Below are positions 34,901 to 43,809 of a DNA stretch of 64,000 nucleotides, piece after piece. Every line of letters starts with the position of its first letter. The first letter of the stretch is position 1. The position numbers and the translations under genes were made by a program. The stretch spans positions 1 through 64,000 of the forward strand of contig JAHHIL010000023.1 in the NCBI GenBank assembly GCA_019358975.1, read 5' to 3'. The notes beneath the pieces are model-generated. The model did no database searches, was not told the DNA's origin, and saw only the letters and a list, made by a program, of their open reading frames with translations. This DNA comes from Trichocoleus desertorum ATA4-8-CV12 (GTDB lineage: Bacteria > Cyanobacteriota > Cyanobacteriia > FACHB-46).

Positions 34901-36598
34901 TTAAGCTGGGCTTTGTGCTTTCTGACGTTTCAGACCTAAAACTGATAGCCCGGTGATACTTAGTGCGATCGCCACTCCTGGCTCAGGTACAGTCTCATAT
35001 TCGATCTCCTCTCCAGGAAGCGCCGGGAAAAGTGATGGAGGACGACGGTGTTTAGTGGTTTGCTCGTAGGAATACCCCAATCCAATGAGCGTTGGTTCAT
35101 CAAAGGGACGGCCCCAGAATTGCAGTCCTGCGGGGAGCGTATTATTGACGGTGTAACCCATCGGCACTGTGATTGCTGGAAAACCTGTGGGTGGAGCAGT
35201 GATACCGCTGTTGTTGCCATCTGGACTGCTTTCATCGCCCACTAACCGAGGTGGATTACTCCAAGTCGGAAAGATAAATGCATCATATTTGTTGGAATCG
35301 ATCACATCTAAAACCACCTTGCGCATCACATCCCGGTTTGACTCCGCTGTCTGGCAAACTTCTCGCTGCTCAGGCGGCAAGTCCTCAACAGCCGCCCCAG
35401 CAGTCAAACTATTGGTTACGGTCGGATCAAACTTTCCAGATGCAATAATGTCGTCCAGGGATTTCACCGGTGCATTGGGTCCAAGACTATTCAGATAGTT
35501 ATTAATGTCGTATTCAAATCTGTTGCAGCCGCCTGTAGCCGTCACCAGTGCGTTAAAGTCAGGGATCACAGTAGGCTCAACGATCGCACCCTGGGATCTT
35601 AAATCAGCGATCGCCTGATCCATTAACCTCTCAATTTCTGGACTGGCCGTTGCTGCTCTGGTACTTCCGCTGGACGGTCTAAACAACTCATCCAACACTC
35701 CCAATCTCGCTCCCTTCAAGCGGTTTTTGTCGAGAAATTCGCTGTAGTCAGGGAGCGTTAGATTCTTCACCACTTCAGTTGATGAATCCGCTGGATCGTA
35801 GCCTGCGATCGCCTCAAAAACGAGTACAGCATCTTCAACCGTTCGTGCCATTGGCCCACCAATATCACGGTAGAGGTTGAGCGGGACAATGCCATCACGG
35901 CTGGTTAGACCAATCGTAGAACGAATACCAACCAGAGCATTGTGAGAAGACGGACCTCGAATCGAGTTACCTGTATCAGTTCCCAAGCCCACTGTGCCAA
36001 AGTTGGCCGCGACTGCTGCTCCTGTTCCGCCACTGGAGCCAGCAGGAACACGGCTCAGATCATAGGGGTTGCGAGTCGTTCCTAAAATCGAACTCACACT
36101 GCGCTGAGCACTAAAGGCAAACTCCGCCAAATTTGACTTTGCCAACACAATCGCACCTGCATCACGCAGCCGTTGCACCTGGAATGCATCATCAGGTGGA
36201 ATCGAACCTGCAAGCGATAAAGAGCCTGCCGTAGTTTGCAGATCAAACGTATCGTAGTTGTCTTTAACAATAATTGGAATTCCATGCAAGGGGCTGCGCG
36301 AACCATAAAGTTCACGTTCTAAATCTAATGCTCGCGCTGTTTCCAATGCATTGGGATTAGTCAAAATAATAGAATTAAGCGGTGTTTCCCCCGTTTTGTC
36401 ATAGATTTCAATGCGATCGAGATATAGTTGCACCAACTGTTCAGATGTCAATGCATCTGCATCAAATGCGCGATTGATTTCGGCGATCGTTGCTTCCTCT
36501 AAACGGAACGTAGCTGCTAACGCTCCTAGCGGAAAAAGCCCTAGTGTTACTGTTTGAGCCGCTATCAAAGCAGCCGCTCGCTTCATGCTTTTCAGCAC
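34901..36598 (-). CDS. Surface amidase 6 (PEP-CTERM, altered nucleophile motif)
   Basis: A 565-residue exported amidase, the nearest relative of amidase 5 in its signal region (VLKSMKRAAALIAAQTVTLG). Start GTG 36598 with AGGAG 8 nt upstream; a TTG at 36619 before that site is rejected. Triad K112 (IIVKDN), S188 (PAGSSGGT) and S212 (GTDTGNSIRGP). The conserved Gly before the nucleophile Ser is Asn here, a change next to the active centre. The C-terminal half is divergent (EEIEYETVPEPGVA, then LKRQKAQ). It lies 73 bp upstream of amidase 5 and 73 bp downstream of amidase 7. Confidence 0.92.
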   Translation of the reverse strand: MLKSMKRAAALIAAQTVTLGLFPLGALAATFRLEEATIAEINRAFDADALTSEQLVQLYLDRIEIYDKTGETPLNSIILTNPNALETARALDLERELYGSRSPLHGIPIIVKDNYDTFDLQTTAGSLSLAGSIPPDDAFQVQRLRDAGAIVLAKSNLAEFAFSAQRSVSSILGTTRNPYDLSRVPAGSSGGTGAAVAANFGTVGLGTDTGNSIRGPSSHNALVGIRSTIGLTSRDGIVPLNLYRDIGGPMARTVEDAVLVFEAIAGYDPADSSTEVVKNLTLPDYSEFLDKNRLKGARLGVLDELFRPSSGSTRAATASPEIERLMDQAIADLRSQGAIVEPTVIPDFNALVTATGGCNRFEYDINNYLNSLGPNAPVKSLDDIIASGKFDPTVTNSLTAGAAVEDLPPEQREVCQTAESNRDVMRKVVLDVIDSNKYDAFIFPTWSNPPRLVGDESSPDGNNSGITAPPTGFPAITVPMGYTVNNTLPAGLQFWGRPFDEPTLIGLGYSYEQTTKHRRPPSLFPALPGEEIEYETVPEPGVAIALSITGLSVLGLKRQKAQSPA

Positions 36599-36671
36599 AG
36601 TGTTAGCTCCTGTGTTCAAGTGAATGATGGATGTTGCTTAGGTTTTGCATAGCTCAACCCAAACGAGAGAA

Positions 36672-38399
36672 TTAGGCTAAACTTTGGGTTCTTTTACGCT
36701 TCAACCCTAAAGCTGATAACCCAGCAACCCCTAAAGCGATCGCCATTCCCGGTTCAGGTACAGTTTTGTACTCAATTCTTTCACCAGGAAGCGGTGGAAC
36801 AAGTGGCGAGGGAGCACGTAGCTTCGTTGCCTGCTCATAGTCATAGGCATAGCTGATTAGCTTTCCTTCCTCATAGGGTTTTCCAAAGAAGGAAATAGCT
36901 GTGGGCAGTCCCTGTGAACCAAACCCCATGGGCACAACAATGCCTGGGAAGCCAACCGAACTATAGCCTGCTATGGTTGCAGGGCTAGGAATGCCCGATC
37001 GCACAAAGTTTGGATCATTAACAGAGTAAACCGGATTATTAATGGGAGGCGCAAAACTGGTTTGGTACGGAAAGACAAGCGCGTCTAAATCGTAGGCATC
37101 AAAGAGCGCAAGCTTTAGCTCAGTTGCTTGAGGTAACACATTCTCGATGAGGTTTTTATAAGCGGGATCATCAGTAGATGTAGCAGCGGCTCTCTTCAAT
37201 AAGTTAAGAACGCTGTTCTCCACAGGGAGCGGAGATTGATTGACTTCCGTTTCGTAGATCTCGATAAACTCCTCCACAGTTTTGGGAATATCTGGTCCAA
37301 GGGTTGCTAAGTAAGCATCCCAATCCTCTTTAAAGCGGTAATCGGCGATCGTTCTAATGTTAGGACCTTGACCCCGGACAAAGAAATCAATAAATTCTGG
37401 AGAGAAGAGAACAGGATCGATGATCTCGGCTCCCAATTCTTCTAATTTGGCGATCGCTTGTTCTGCAAGCACATCAATTTCTGGAGCACCACCAAAGAAA
37501 TCACGCGAAATACCTAGGCGGGCTCCTTTCAGTGAACCTTTAACGAGGAAATCGGTATAGTCTTCAGCAATCTTTCCTTCGCTCTCAAAGGTAAGGAGGT
37601 CGGCAGGATCAACACCAGCAATGACATTGAGCAGAAGAGCCATATCCGTTACGGTACGGGCCATCGGACCTGCTGTATCAAAGGTCAGATTTTTAGGCGC
37701 AATACCATCTCGGCTGATCAGTCCTGTTGTCGGTCTGAGCCCTACAATGCCGTTAAACGATGCGGGACCTCGCACAGAAGTGCTAGTGTCGGTTCCAATA
37801 GCAAGAACAGTTAAGTTGGCAGCAACAGCGGCTCCAGAACCACTACTAGACCCGCCTGTGTTGCGATTGAAATTGTAAGGGTTGAGGGTTTGCCCATCGA
37901 TCGTGTTGTAGCTACCTCCGGCAAACTCCCCCATTGCTGCTTTGCCTAAGATGATCGCTCCAGCATCCCGCAATGCTTGAGTGATAAAAGCGTCATCGGG
38001 TGGAATAGAATCCTTCAAGATGACCGAACCGTTAGAAGTTGGTAAATCAAACGTGTCGATGTTGTCCTTCAGCAGGATAGGGATTCCATGCAACGGGCTT
38101 CTGGGGCCATAGAGCTGACGCTCCAAATCTAGTGCGGCTGCTGTTTCTAAAGCGTTGGGATTGATCGTTGTAATCGAGTTGAGTTTCGGTCCGCCATCTT
38201 CGTAGGCTTCAATGCGGTTGAGATATAGCTGCACTAGCTCCTCCGCAGTTAACGCACCTGCATCAAATGCTCTGTTGATTTCAGCGATCGTTGCTTCTTC
38301 TAACTCAAATGTTGCAGCTAGCACTGATACTGGGAACACCCCCATAACAAAGGCTTGAGTCATTAAAATAACCGCCGATCGCTTGATGGTTTTGAGCAT
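36672..38399 (-). CDS. Surface amidase 7 (amidase signature family, PEP-CTERM)
   Basis: A 575-residue exported amidase and the first gene of the minus-strand run. ATG 38399 with AGGGG upstream. Signal peptide to SVLAA; triad K111 (ILLKDNIDT), S184 (GGSSSGSG) and S208 (GTDTSTSVRGP), where the motif before the nucleophile is TSTS instead of TGGS, implying a changed binding pocket. PEP-CTERM VPEPGM and LKRKRTQS. The C-terminus is near identical to that of amidase 4 (ALGVAGLSALGLK), although the N-terminus is closest to amidases 5 and 6, a pattern suggesting recombination or gene conversion between copies. Confidence 0.92.
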   Translation of the reverse strand: MLKTIKRSAVILMTQAFVMGVFPVSVLAATFELEEATIAEINRAFDAGALTAEELVQLYLNRIEAYEDGGPKLNSITTINPNALETAAALDLERQLYGPRSPLHGIPILLKDNIDTFDLPTSNGSVILKDSIPPDDAFITQALRDAGAIILGKAAMGEFAGGSYNTIDGQTLNPYNFNRNTGGSSSGSGAAVAANLTVLAIGTDTSTSVRGPASFNGIVGLRPTTGLISRDGIAPKNLTFDTAGPMARTVTDMALLLNVIAGVDPADLLTFESEGKIAEDYTDFLVKGSLKGARLGISRDFFGGAPEIDVLAEQAIAKLEELGAEIIDPVLFSPEFIDFFVRGQGPNIRTIADYRFKEDWDAYLATLGPDIPKTVEEFIEIYETEVNQSPLPVENSVLNLLKRAAATSTDDPAYKNLIENVLPQATELKLALFDAYDLDALVFPYQTSFAPPINNPVYSVNDPNFVRSGIPSPATIAGYSSVGFPGIVVPMGFGSQGLPTAISFFGKPYEEGKLISYAYDYEQATKLRAPSPLVPPLPGERIEYKTVPEPGMAIALGVAGLSALGLKRKRTQSLA

Positions 38400-38777
38400 G
38401 AAGCACCCCTGACAAGTGATGAATGAATAACGGTGGATGAAATGAGTAAGTGACTATCAACTATTGAAAGTAAAGAATGTTAGTTTCGGAATTGCTGAAT
38501 TATTTTCTTTTTAATTCACGGGAAAACTAAGGTTGTAGAGTTTAGGATTCTAAAACCTTGCCCGCACAGGTAAGACAAATGAATTGTCAAAGTGGGGTGT
38601 TATACCAAGTCTGTTAGTACGAGAATATTTAAGAGTACAAACAAGTCTGTTCTTGTTCTGTACAATACAGTCTTGCAGTTTTTATCTAAAAGTTTTTCCA
38701 ATCTCAGACCAGAGGAGGATTTTGAACGGAAAGTTAGGGTTCTGAGTTGAGAGGATGTTTGAAAAGGTTTGAGGAAG
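38400..38777. promoter_or_regulatory. Leader upstream of the amidase 7-4 run
   Basis: This 378-bp spacer must hold the promoter of the minus-strand amidase operon. The first 25 bp next to the gene share CAAGTGATGAATGA-like sequence with the spacers before amidases 5 and 6. A short direct repeat, CAAGTCTGTT, occurs near 38607 and 38643. No gene is seen. Confidence 0.4.
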
Positions 38778-39590
38778 CGGTAGTGCATCAAGATGTAGTG
38801 GGTTAGGTAAAGTAGAGGGATAACTACTCTCCAGCAAGACCTATGGAATGTCGTCTGTGCGGTCATCCCAGCACTCATAAACATGGTAAAGCCCCCAATG
38901 GTAGCCAACGGTATTTCTGCCCCCCAATGCAAGCAAACCTTCAATGAACGGTTTGACACCTTGTATTACCTCGCCACGTCACGCCCGAACAGATTCGGCA
39001 GGTTTTACAGGTGCATAGTGAAGGCAGCAGTTTGCGAGGGATTAGCCGAACCAGTGGGCTTGCCTACAACACCGTAGTGAGCATTGTTCGTGTTGCCAGT
39101 CAGAAGGCTCAGTTAGTTCACAACGCCCAGGTGAAAGCTGTGCAAACCGGGGAAGTGAGTGCGGATGAGATGTGGTCGTTTGTTTCAAAAAACAGAAGCA
39201 ATGCCTGCCCCAGGAGCTAGAAGCGGGAGATTGTTGGATTGCAGTAAGCTTGGCAGATTCCAGTGGACTCATTCTGGCAGCCCGAGTCGGAAAACACACT
39301 GATGAATTGATCGAAGCATTAGTGGTCAGCAGTGAAGGAAAAACCGCTTGTAAACAATTCAATAGCGATGATTGGGGAGGCTATGGACGAGTCTTGCCTG
39401 CCGAAATTCTGCATCATATCGCTAAAGACAAGACACAACGCTTGGAGAGGACCAATGGTGAGTTATTTCAACTGAATTTGGCAGCATAGCCGATTGAAGA
39501 CAACCGCAGCACAACGAGCAGGATTAGCCGAAAAGCCTTGAACTTGGCACGACCTCGTTACCTACCCCACCATCATTTGATGCACTACCG
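38778..39590 (+). mobile_element. Decayed IS1-family insertion sequence with terminal inverted repeats
   Basis: An 813-bp element is delimited by imperfect 33-bp inverted repeats: 38778-38810, beginning CGGTAGTGCATCAA, and 39558-39590, whose reverse complement begins the same way. The first 14 positions are identical and about 27 of 33 match. Inside is one broken IS1-type transposase gene. I see no convincing target-site duplication outside the ends, so flanks have diverged or moved. Confidence 0.8.
38843..39580 (+). pseudogene. IS1-family transposase, frameshifted and internally deleted
   Basis: The reading begins at ATG 38843 with MECRLCGHPSTHKHGKAPNG, the zinc-binding InsA-like start. An extra C in the run CCCCCC near 38928 shifts the frame to PQCKQTFNERFDTLYY; it shifts back near 38970 to EQIRQVLQVHSEGSSLRGIS. 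At AAAAAAC near 39187 a -1 change is needed to continue into KQCLPQELEAGDCWIAVSLA, the InsB-like DDE part. After RLERTNG the middle is deleted and two stop codons interrupt the end (SRLKTTAAQRAGLAEKP, then TWHDLVTYPTII). The A6C site matches the programmed frameshift site of IS1, but the other lesions make it a pseudogene. Confidence 0.85.
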
Positions 39591-39615
39591 GATGATTTCT
39601 ATTGAAATGAGTGAG

Positions 39616-39641
39616 AAGCTGGAGGTTTATACCTTCAGCTT
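39616..39641 (+). terminator. Strong hairpin downstream of the IS1 remnant
   Basis: AAGCTGGAGGT (39616-39626) and ACCTTCAGCTT (39631-39641) form an 11-bp stem with one G-U pair and loop TTAT, followed by TTC. It would act as an intrinsic terminator for plus-strand transcripts coming out of the element; reading in the other direction it has AAAAG-type flanks. Confidence 0.5.
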
Positions 39642-39871
39642 TTCAGTATTTGCATGTAGTAGAGCAAGCTTAGTTTGTCGAAAACATGGCTGAATTGAGG
39701 TATTTGTTCGTGTTCTTGTGTCCCCCTGATCAAGCCACTTGCTAGCATTTCTTTACGGAAGTACGGAAAATGTTACGGTTCGTGTGTATCAAGGGAAGGA
39801 TAGAACTACATCCGCTTTGAGGATGCAGTGCGAGTACACTCACTAGCCTTGCCAGCAGTAGGAATCGATTT

Positions 39872-40546
39872 ATGTCAGTGACCGGTCTGATCCAGGGACT
39901 CAATGCGTTTCACAGCGACTACTTCACCACAAATCGAGCACTGTTTGAACGACTCTCGAACGGGCAGGCACCCGAAGTTCTATTCATTACTTGTTCCGAT
40001 TCACGGATTGACCCCTGCTTAATCACGCAGTCTCAGCCCGGTGAACTATTCGTGATGCGGAATGTCGGTAATATCATTCCGTCTTATGGAGCTGCTAGTA
40101 GTGCTGAAGCCGCCGGGGTAGAGTATGCGGTATCTGGAGTCGGTGTGCAAGACATCATTGTTTGTGGTCATTCCCACTGTGGGGCCATGAAGGGGTTGCT
40201 GCAAATCGGCAATCTGAGTGAGCAGATGCCGCTGGTCTACGACTGGTTGAAGCGCCATGGAGAAGCGACGCGGCGCTTAGTGTTAGATAATTATGCGAAC
40301 GTGCAGCCCGAGCGATTGCTCAAGATCGCGATCGAGCAGAATGTGTTGACACAGATCGAGAATTTAGAAACGTATCCTGTCATTCGGTCCAAACTGCATA
40401 GCAGGCAACTGAATTTGCATGCTTGGATGTACGAAATAGAGACCGGTCAGGTATTCGCTTATGATGCTGGATTACGACAGTTTACGCTGCTGAGGCAGCG
40501 CTCCTTCCCGGTACCCGACCCATTAATTACCACTATTTCAGAGTAA
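39872..40546 (+). CDS. Beta-class carbonic anhydrase
   Basis: A 224-residue zinc enzyme interconverting CO2 and bicarbonate. The metal/active-site motifs are FITCSDSRIDP (C41 ligand, D43-R45 dyad) and VCGHSHCGAMKG (H100, C103 ligands), and VMRNVGNIIP is the conserved substrate pocket. No signal peptide and no carboxysomal (CcaA-type) C-terminal extension is seen; length is that of the common short beta enzymes. It stands alone between the IS1 remnant and a minus-strand group. The ATG at 39872 has AGGAAT about 10 nt upstream. Its exact place, cytosol or other, cannot be told. Confidence 0.93.
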   Translation: MSVTGLIQGLNAFHSDYFTTNRALFERLSNGQAPEVLFITCSDSRIDPCLITQSQPGELFVMRNVGNIIPSYGAASSAEAAGVEYAVSGVGVQDIIVCGHSHCGAMKGLLQIGNLSEQMPLVYDWLKRHGEATRRLVLDNYANVQPERLLKIAIEQNVLTQIENLETYPVIRSKLHSRQLNLHAWMYEIETGQVFAYDAGLRQFTLLRQRSFPVPDPLITTISE

Positions 40547-40939
40547 TCAGGAAGACCCTGTCGTTTCATTGGAATGGTCCTTCAGCCGATAAAAATGCGT
40601 TTGTTAACGCCTAATACCAATTCTCCAAAATAGAGTTACAAAAGCAGAGCCCTCTGAATGTCGAGAGTGAACCGTGTCGGGTGTACTCAAATTAGACATT
40701 CCAGCATCCGCAGACGAGCTGAAAGCTTTGCTGACTCAGCAAGCGTCGCGGTTGAGCGCAGTAAACTTCAGATTCTAGGGTGCTTGAAGGTAGATGCGTT
40801 TGGCCTAAAGAGATGCAGCAGATACTCTCTGAATCAGGCGAAAATTCCTGGATGTTGGGCAACGAATCAGGGAAGCAGTGAACTAGCACAGAACTGTCTT
40901 CTAGGAATGCTTGCAAGTTAGTTCAGGCTACCGCGATCG
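40547..40939. other. Intergenic stretch without recognisable gene
   Basis: About 390 bp after the carbonic anhydrase hold only short unconvincing frames on both strands. I see no RNA gene or clear terminator. Confidence 0.4.
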
Positions 40940-41206
40940 CTACAGCTCCACATAAAGCAAATCTTTGGGGTCCACATCCACTCGCTCACCTCTGGAGTTT
41001 TTGCCGCTGACCCAGATTCGACCCGCATGCGTGAATACTCGCTCCACAGCCATCTCTTCCCCTTGCAAAAGCTCCCCTCGACAGTTTCCTGCTTCCCCCT
41101 TAGCAGGCTGAGTGGTGACAAGCGCTTTAACCCTGAAACTGATGTTGTAGAGGTCTACCATCACTGCCCCATTGGCAAAGGCAATTTCCTTGAGTTTGAC
41201 CCGCAT
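40940..41206 (-). CDS. Small conserved-looking hypothetical protein
   Basis: An 88-residue protein beginning MRVKLKEIAFANGAVMVDLY and ending GERVDVDPKDLLYVEL. The regular strand-like pattern (VMVDLYNISFRVKALVTTQ, ERVFTHAGRIWVSG) suggests a small beta-rich fold, but I do not recognise the family. The start is chosen at ATG 41206 because GGGAGG lies about 8 nt upstream at 41215-41220; an in-frame start at 41347 would add a poor leader. It is followed upstream by another small minus-strand gene. Confidence 0.55.
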   Translation of the reverse strand: MRVKLKEIAFANGAVMVDLYNISFRVKALVTTQPAKGEAGNCRGELLQGEEMAVERVFTHAGRIWVSGKNSRGERVDVDPKDLLYVEL

Positions 41207-41393
41207 AGCGATCGCCTCCCTTCCGTCTTTCTTTAGCGAGTGGCCTGAATTATCTCCCAGTATGTGACTCAATCGGTCGGCTCCAAATTGCTGATGCCTG
41301 CTTTCCCCTTTAGCGATCATGACATCGGTTGAACCTGGGCCATTCATCCCTTTGCCTCATTTCCCAATACGAGTGATGAGATGAGTGGGATCG

Positions 41394-41663
41394 TTAAACC
41401 TTCGACTGACGCTTTGACTTAGGCGGGGTTCGGCGCGTGCCAAAGTACTTCTCACTGCGATAGCGCAGCCACACCCGTAACGCCTGCGGAATTTGCGCCT
41501 TTTGTTCCTGGGTGAGGGTATTGTAAAGGGCTAAAGCGCGATCGCGCTCTCCGCGACAAGCCGCATTATTATGAGCATCCCAGTAACTTCGGGCAACTCG
41601 AATCCGCCGACAAACTTCTTTGACCAAGGCTGTTCCCGTTAAGGGCTCTTCTTGCTTTGCCAT
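41394..41663 (-). CDS. Small basic hypothetical protein
   Basis: An 89-residue, strongly basic helical protein: ALVKEVCRRIRVARSYWDAH, then ERDRALALYNTLTQEQKAQI and a Lys/Arg-rich tail RRTPPKSKRQSKV. The composition and the many Arg suggest nucleic acid binding, but that is inference; I do not recognise the family. It starts at ATG 41663 and is 187 bp upstream of the other small minus-strand gene. Confidence 0.55.
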   Translation of the reverse strand: MAKQEEPLTGTALVKEVCRRIRVARSYWDAHNNAACRGERDRALALYNTLTQEQKAQIPQALRVWLRYRSEKYFGTRRTPPKSKRQSKV

Positions 41664-41704
41664 ACTTCAATTTCATGTCCTCTGTCCAATCCTAACCTGC
41701 AACA

Positions 41705-42919
41705 TTACGAGTGGACGGCTATGGTCATGCCAGCGTGGCGTAAGCGTTCTGCCAGAACCTCTCCCAAGCCCGTTGCGGGTGTGAGAATGCCGCCTCGCGT
41801 CCGACCACCCGGTAGCTCATCGCTATGGAGTGCCAGACTAAGAGCTGATTCACAAACAAACTTGACCGTGGCGCGATTGCCAGGGTCTCCCTGGTCTCGA
41901 ATCAGTCCCCGCACTTGGCGTCCATCTACAGCAGTGCCCACCAGTTCGCAGGAAAACCATCCCTCATTCATCGTTTGCTTAGAAGGTCCATGACCCGGTT
42001 GCGGCAGTATGGGTTGCAGCAGTGAACGCAGTTGAGGCTGTTGCAGAACTCCTGTAAACAGGCCCATCCCAGCGGTCACCCCCGTTGCCTTTAACCAAGC
42101 GAAGGGCTCATCGAACTTGAGATACTCCTGATAGGTGAAGTCAGGTCCGTAGGGTTCTTGCCATTGCTCGTAGAGGGCACAACTGCGACGGACGATGCGG
42201 GTATTGACGAGCCCCATGAAGAAGGGAGCGACCCAGGTGTTGAGATCGGCGTCAAAGGAGGGCCTGTGCGGGTCACGGTTACGCTCATCTGGAGCGGGAG
42301 GTGGAGGCGGGGGAGGATTAAGCAGGAAAGGTTCATTCATCTGAGCTGCCCCTGCCGAATCATAAAGATGGAAAGCGGAAGCGAGAGTACCGCCATTCAA
42401 CCCGCCATAGGCCTGAAAATAAGCCTTCACCTGCCTGCAAGGAACTCCTAATTCTCGTTGCAAATGCCGAACCACCAGGTAGGTGCCGAGGTCTGATGGC
42501 ACTGAATCAAAACCACAACTGGGAATGATGCGAGTGCCATTGGCTGCTGCCTGAGTCTGGTAGCGATCGACCAAGGTTCTGACCCAAGGTGTTTCTCCTG
42601 TGATATCGACGTAGTGAGTTTTGAAGCGAACGCAGGCATCCACGAGGGCATTGCCATAGAGAACAAAAGGGCCAGCCGTGGTGAGGAGCACTCGGGTTTG
42701 AGAGACAATGGCATCGATCGCAGCTTTGTCTTGGCTATCGGCAACCAGCACATCGACCGCTGCCCCAACTTCAGCACGAACCGCTTTCAACTTCTGGCGG
42801 TTTCTGCCCGCGATCGCCCATCGCACTGGTGGCATATGGCGGAAAAAGTATTGCACGGTCTGTTTGCCGACGAAACCAGTGGCACCGTAGAGGATGACAT
42901 CATAGGGACGCTCAGGCAT
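41705..42919 (-). CDS. Trans-acting enoyl-reductase-like protein (saccharopine dehydrogenase NAD-binding fold)
   Basis: A 404-residue protein with an N-terminal Rossmann fold YDVILYGATGFVGKQTVQYF and WAIAGRNRQKL, and the family region GPFVLYGNALVDACV and YVDITGETPWVR, typical of the saccharopine dehydrogenase-like/trans-acting enoyl reductase family (as in mycobacterial phthiocerol lipid synthesis). These act on acyl chains of lipids or polyketides, but no such pathway is visible here. ATG 42919 is preceded by AGGAGTG; an in-frame start at 42949 would read into the divergent promoter. The adjacent SDR is read the opposite way with a 66-bp gap. Confidence 0.85.
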   Translation of the reverse strand: MPERPYDVILYGATGFVGKQTVQYFFRHMPPVRWAIAGRNRQKLKAVRAEVGAAVDVLVADSQDKAAIDAIVSQTRVLLTTAGPFVLYGNALVDACVRFKTHYVDITGETPWVRTLVDRYQTQAAANGTRIIPSCGFDSVPSDLGTYLVVRHLQRELGVPCRQVKAYFQAYGGLNGGTLASAFHLYDSAGAAQMNEPFLLNPPPPPPPAPDERNRDPHRPSFDADLNTWVAPFFMGLVNTRIVRRSCALYEQWQEPYGPDFTYQEYLKFDEPFAWLKATGVTAGMGLFTGVLQQPQLRSLLQPILPQPGHGPSKQTMNEGWFSCELVGTAVDGRQVRGLIRDQGDPGNRATVKFVCESALSLALHSDELPGGRTRGGILTPATGLGEVLAERLRHAGMTIAVHS

Positions 42920-42985
42920 GGTAAAACCACTCCTAGTCACAGGCTGCATTGGTCACTATACTCTTTCGAAGCGATCGGAGTTCAC

Positions 42986-43651
42986 ATGGCAACTTATCTT
43001 GTTACAGGGGCAAATCGCGGCATTGGTTACGAGTACTGTCGGCAACTGCAAGCTCAAGGCGATCGCGTCATTGCGGTTTGTCGCAGCACCTCTGAGGCAT
43101 TGCAGCAGCTAGGAGTGCAGGTGGAGGCAGGCATTGATATTACCTCAGATGCTTCTGTAGCAGATTTACGAAAGCGCTTAAGTGACAAGGTCATCGATGT
43201 CTTGATTCACAATGCAGGCATCGTCAAGTGCGTGACGCTGGACAACCTGGATTTCGACAGCATCCGAGAACAGTTCGAGGTGAATGCGCTGGGGCCTCTC
43301 CGGGTGACGCAGGCACTGCTGCCGCACCTGCAAGCAGGCTCCAAGATTGGGTTGATGACGAGTCGAATGGGCTCGATTGCCGACAACACTTCAGGCAGTT
43401 CTTATGGCTACCGCATGTCGAAAGTGGCGTTGTCAATGGCAGGCAAATCCCTGGCTCATGACCTCAAACCTCGTGGCATTGCCGTCGCCATTCTGCATCC
43501 TGGACTCGTGCAAACCCGCATGACGAACTTTATTTCCAGTGGCATCACACCTGAAGAGTCTGTGAAGGGGTTGTTAGCTCGAATGGAGCAGTTGACGTTG
43601 GAGAACACAGGCACGTTCTGGCACGCCAATGGAGAGGTGTTGCCTTGGTGA
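42986..43651 (+). CDS. Short-chain dehydrogenase/reductase
   Basis: A 221-residue SDR: YLVTGANRGIGYEYCRQLQA, DVLIHNAGIV, the Ser region GLMTSRMGSI and the catalytic YRMSK (Y142, K146). It belongs to the short SDRs close to the C-factor/CsgA group, which end soon after QTRMTNF. CGGAG precedes ATG 42986; the longer upstream in-frame reading crosses the divergent enoyl-reductase-like gene and is rejected. The two divergent genes may share a 66-bp promoter region. Confidence 0.9.
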   Translation: MATYLVTGANRGIGYEYCRQLQAQGDRVIAVCRSTSEALQQLGVQVEAGIDITSDASVADLRKRLSDKVIDVLIHNAGIVKCVTLDNLDFDSIREQFEVNALGPLRVTQALLPHLQAGSKIGLMTSRMGSIADNTSGSSYGYRMSKVALSMAGKSLAHDLKPRGIAVAILHPGLVQTRMTNFISSGITPEESVKGLLARMEQLTLENTGTFWHANGEVLPW

Positions 43652-43809
43652 TGATGTCACTTTGATCCAACTCAAATTCCGGAGGCGATCGCAAGCCGAA
43701 GCATCACACCATCTTCCGCCAGAGGCTGACTGACTCCTTGTCCATCCGGGCGTGCATTAAATCGATGGCAAAATAAATGGTTGAAACACCCCTCAGCCTG
43801 CTCTGCACG

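Noticed and set aside
24607-38399. Amidases as GatA subunits of tRNA amidotransferase
   Set aside because: Signal peptides and PEP-CTERM anchors place them outside the cell, and no GatB/GatC genes are nearby.
40658-40921. Small frames after the carbonic anhydrase
   Set aside because: Overlapping frames on both strands, none with a ribosome binding site or recognised motif.
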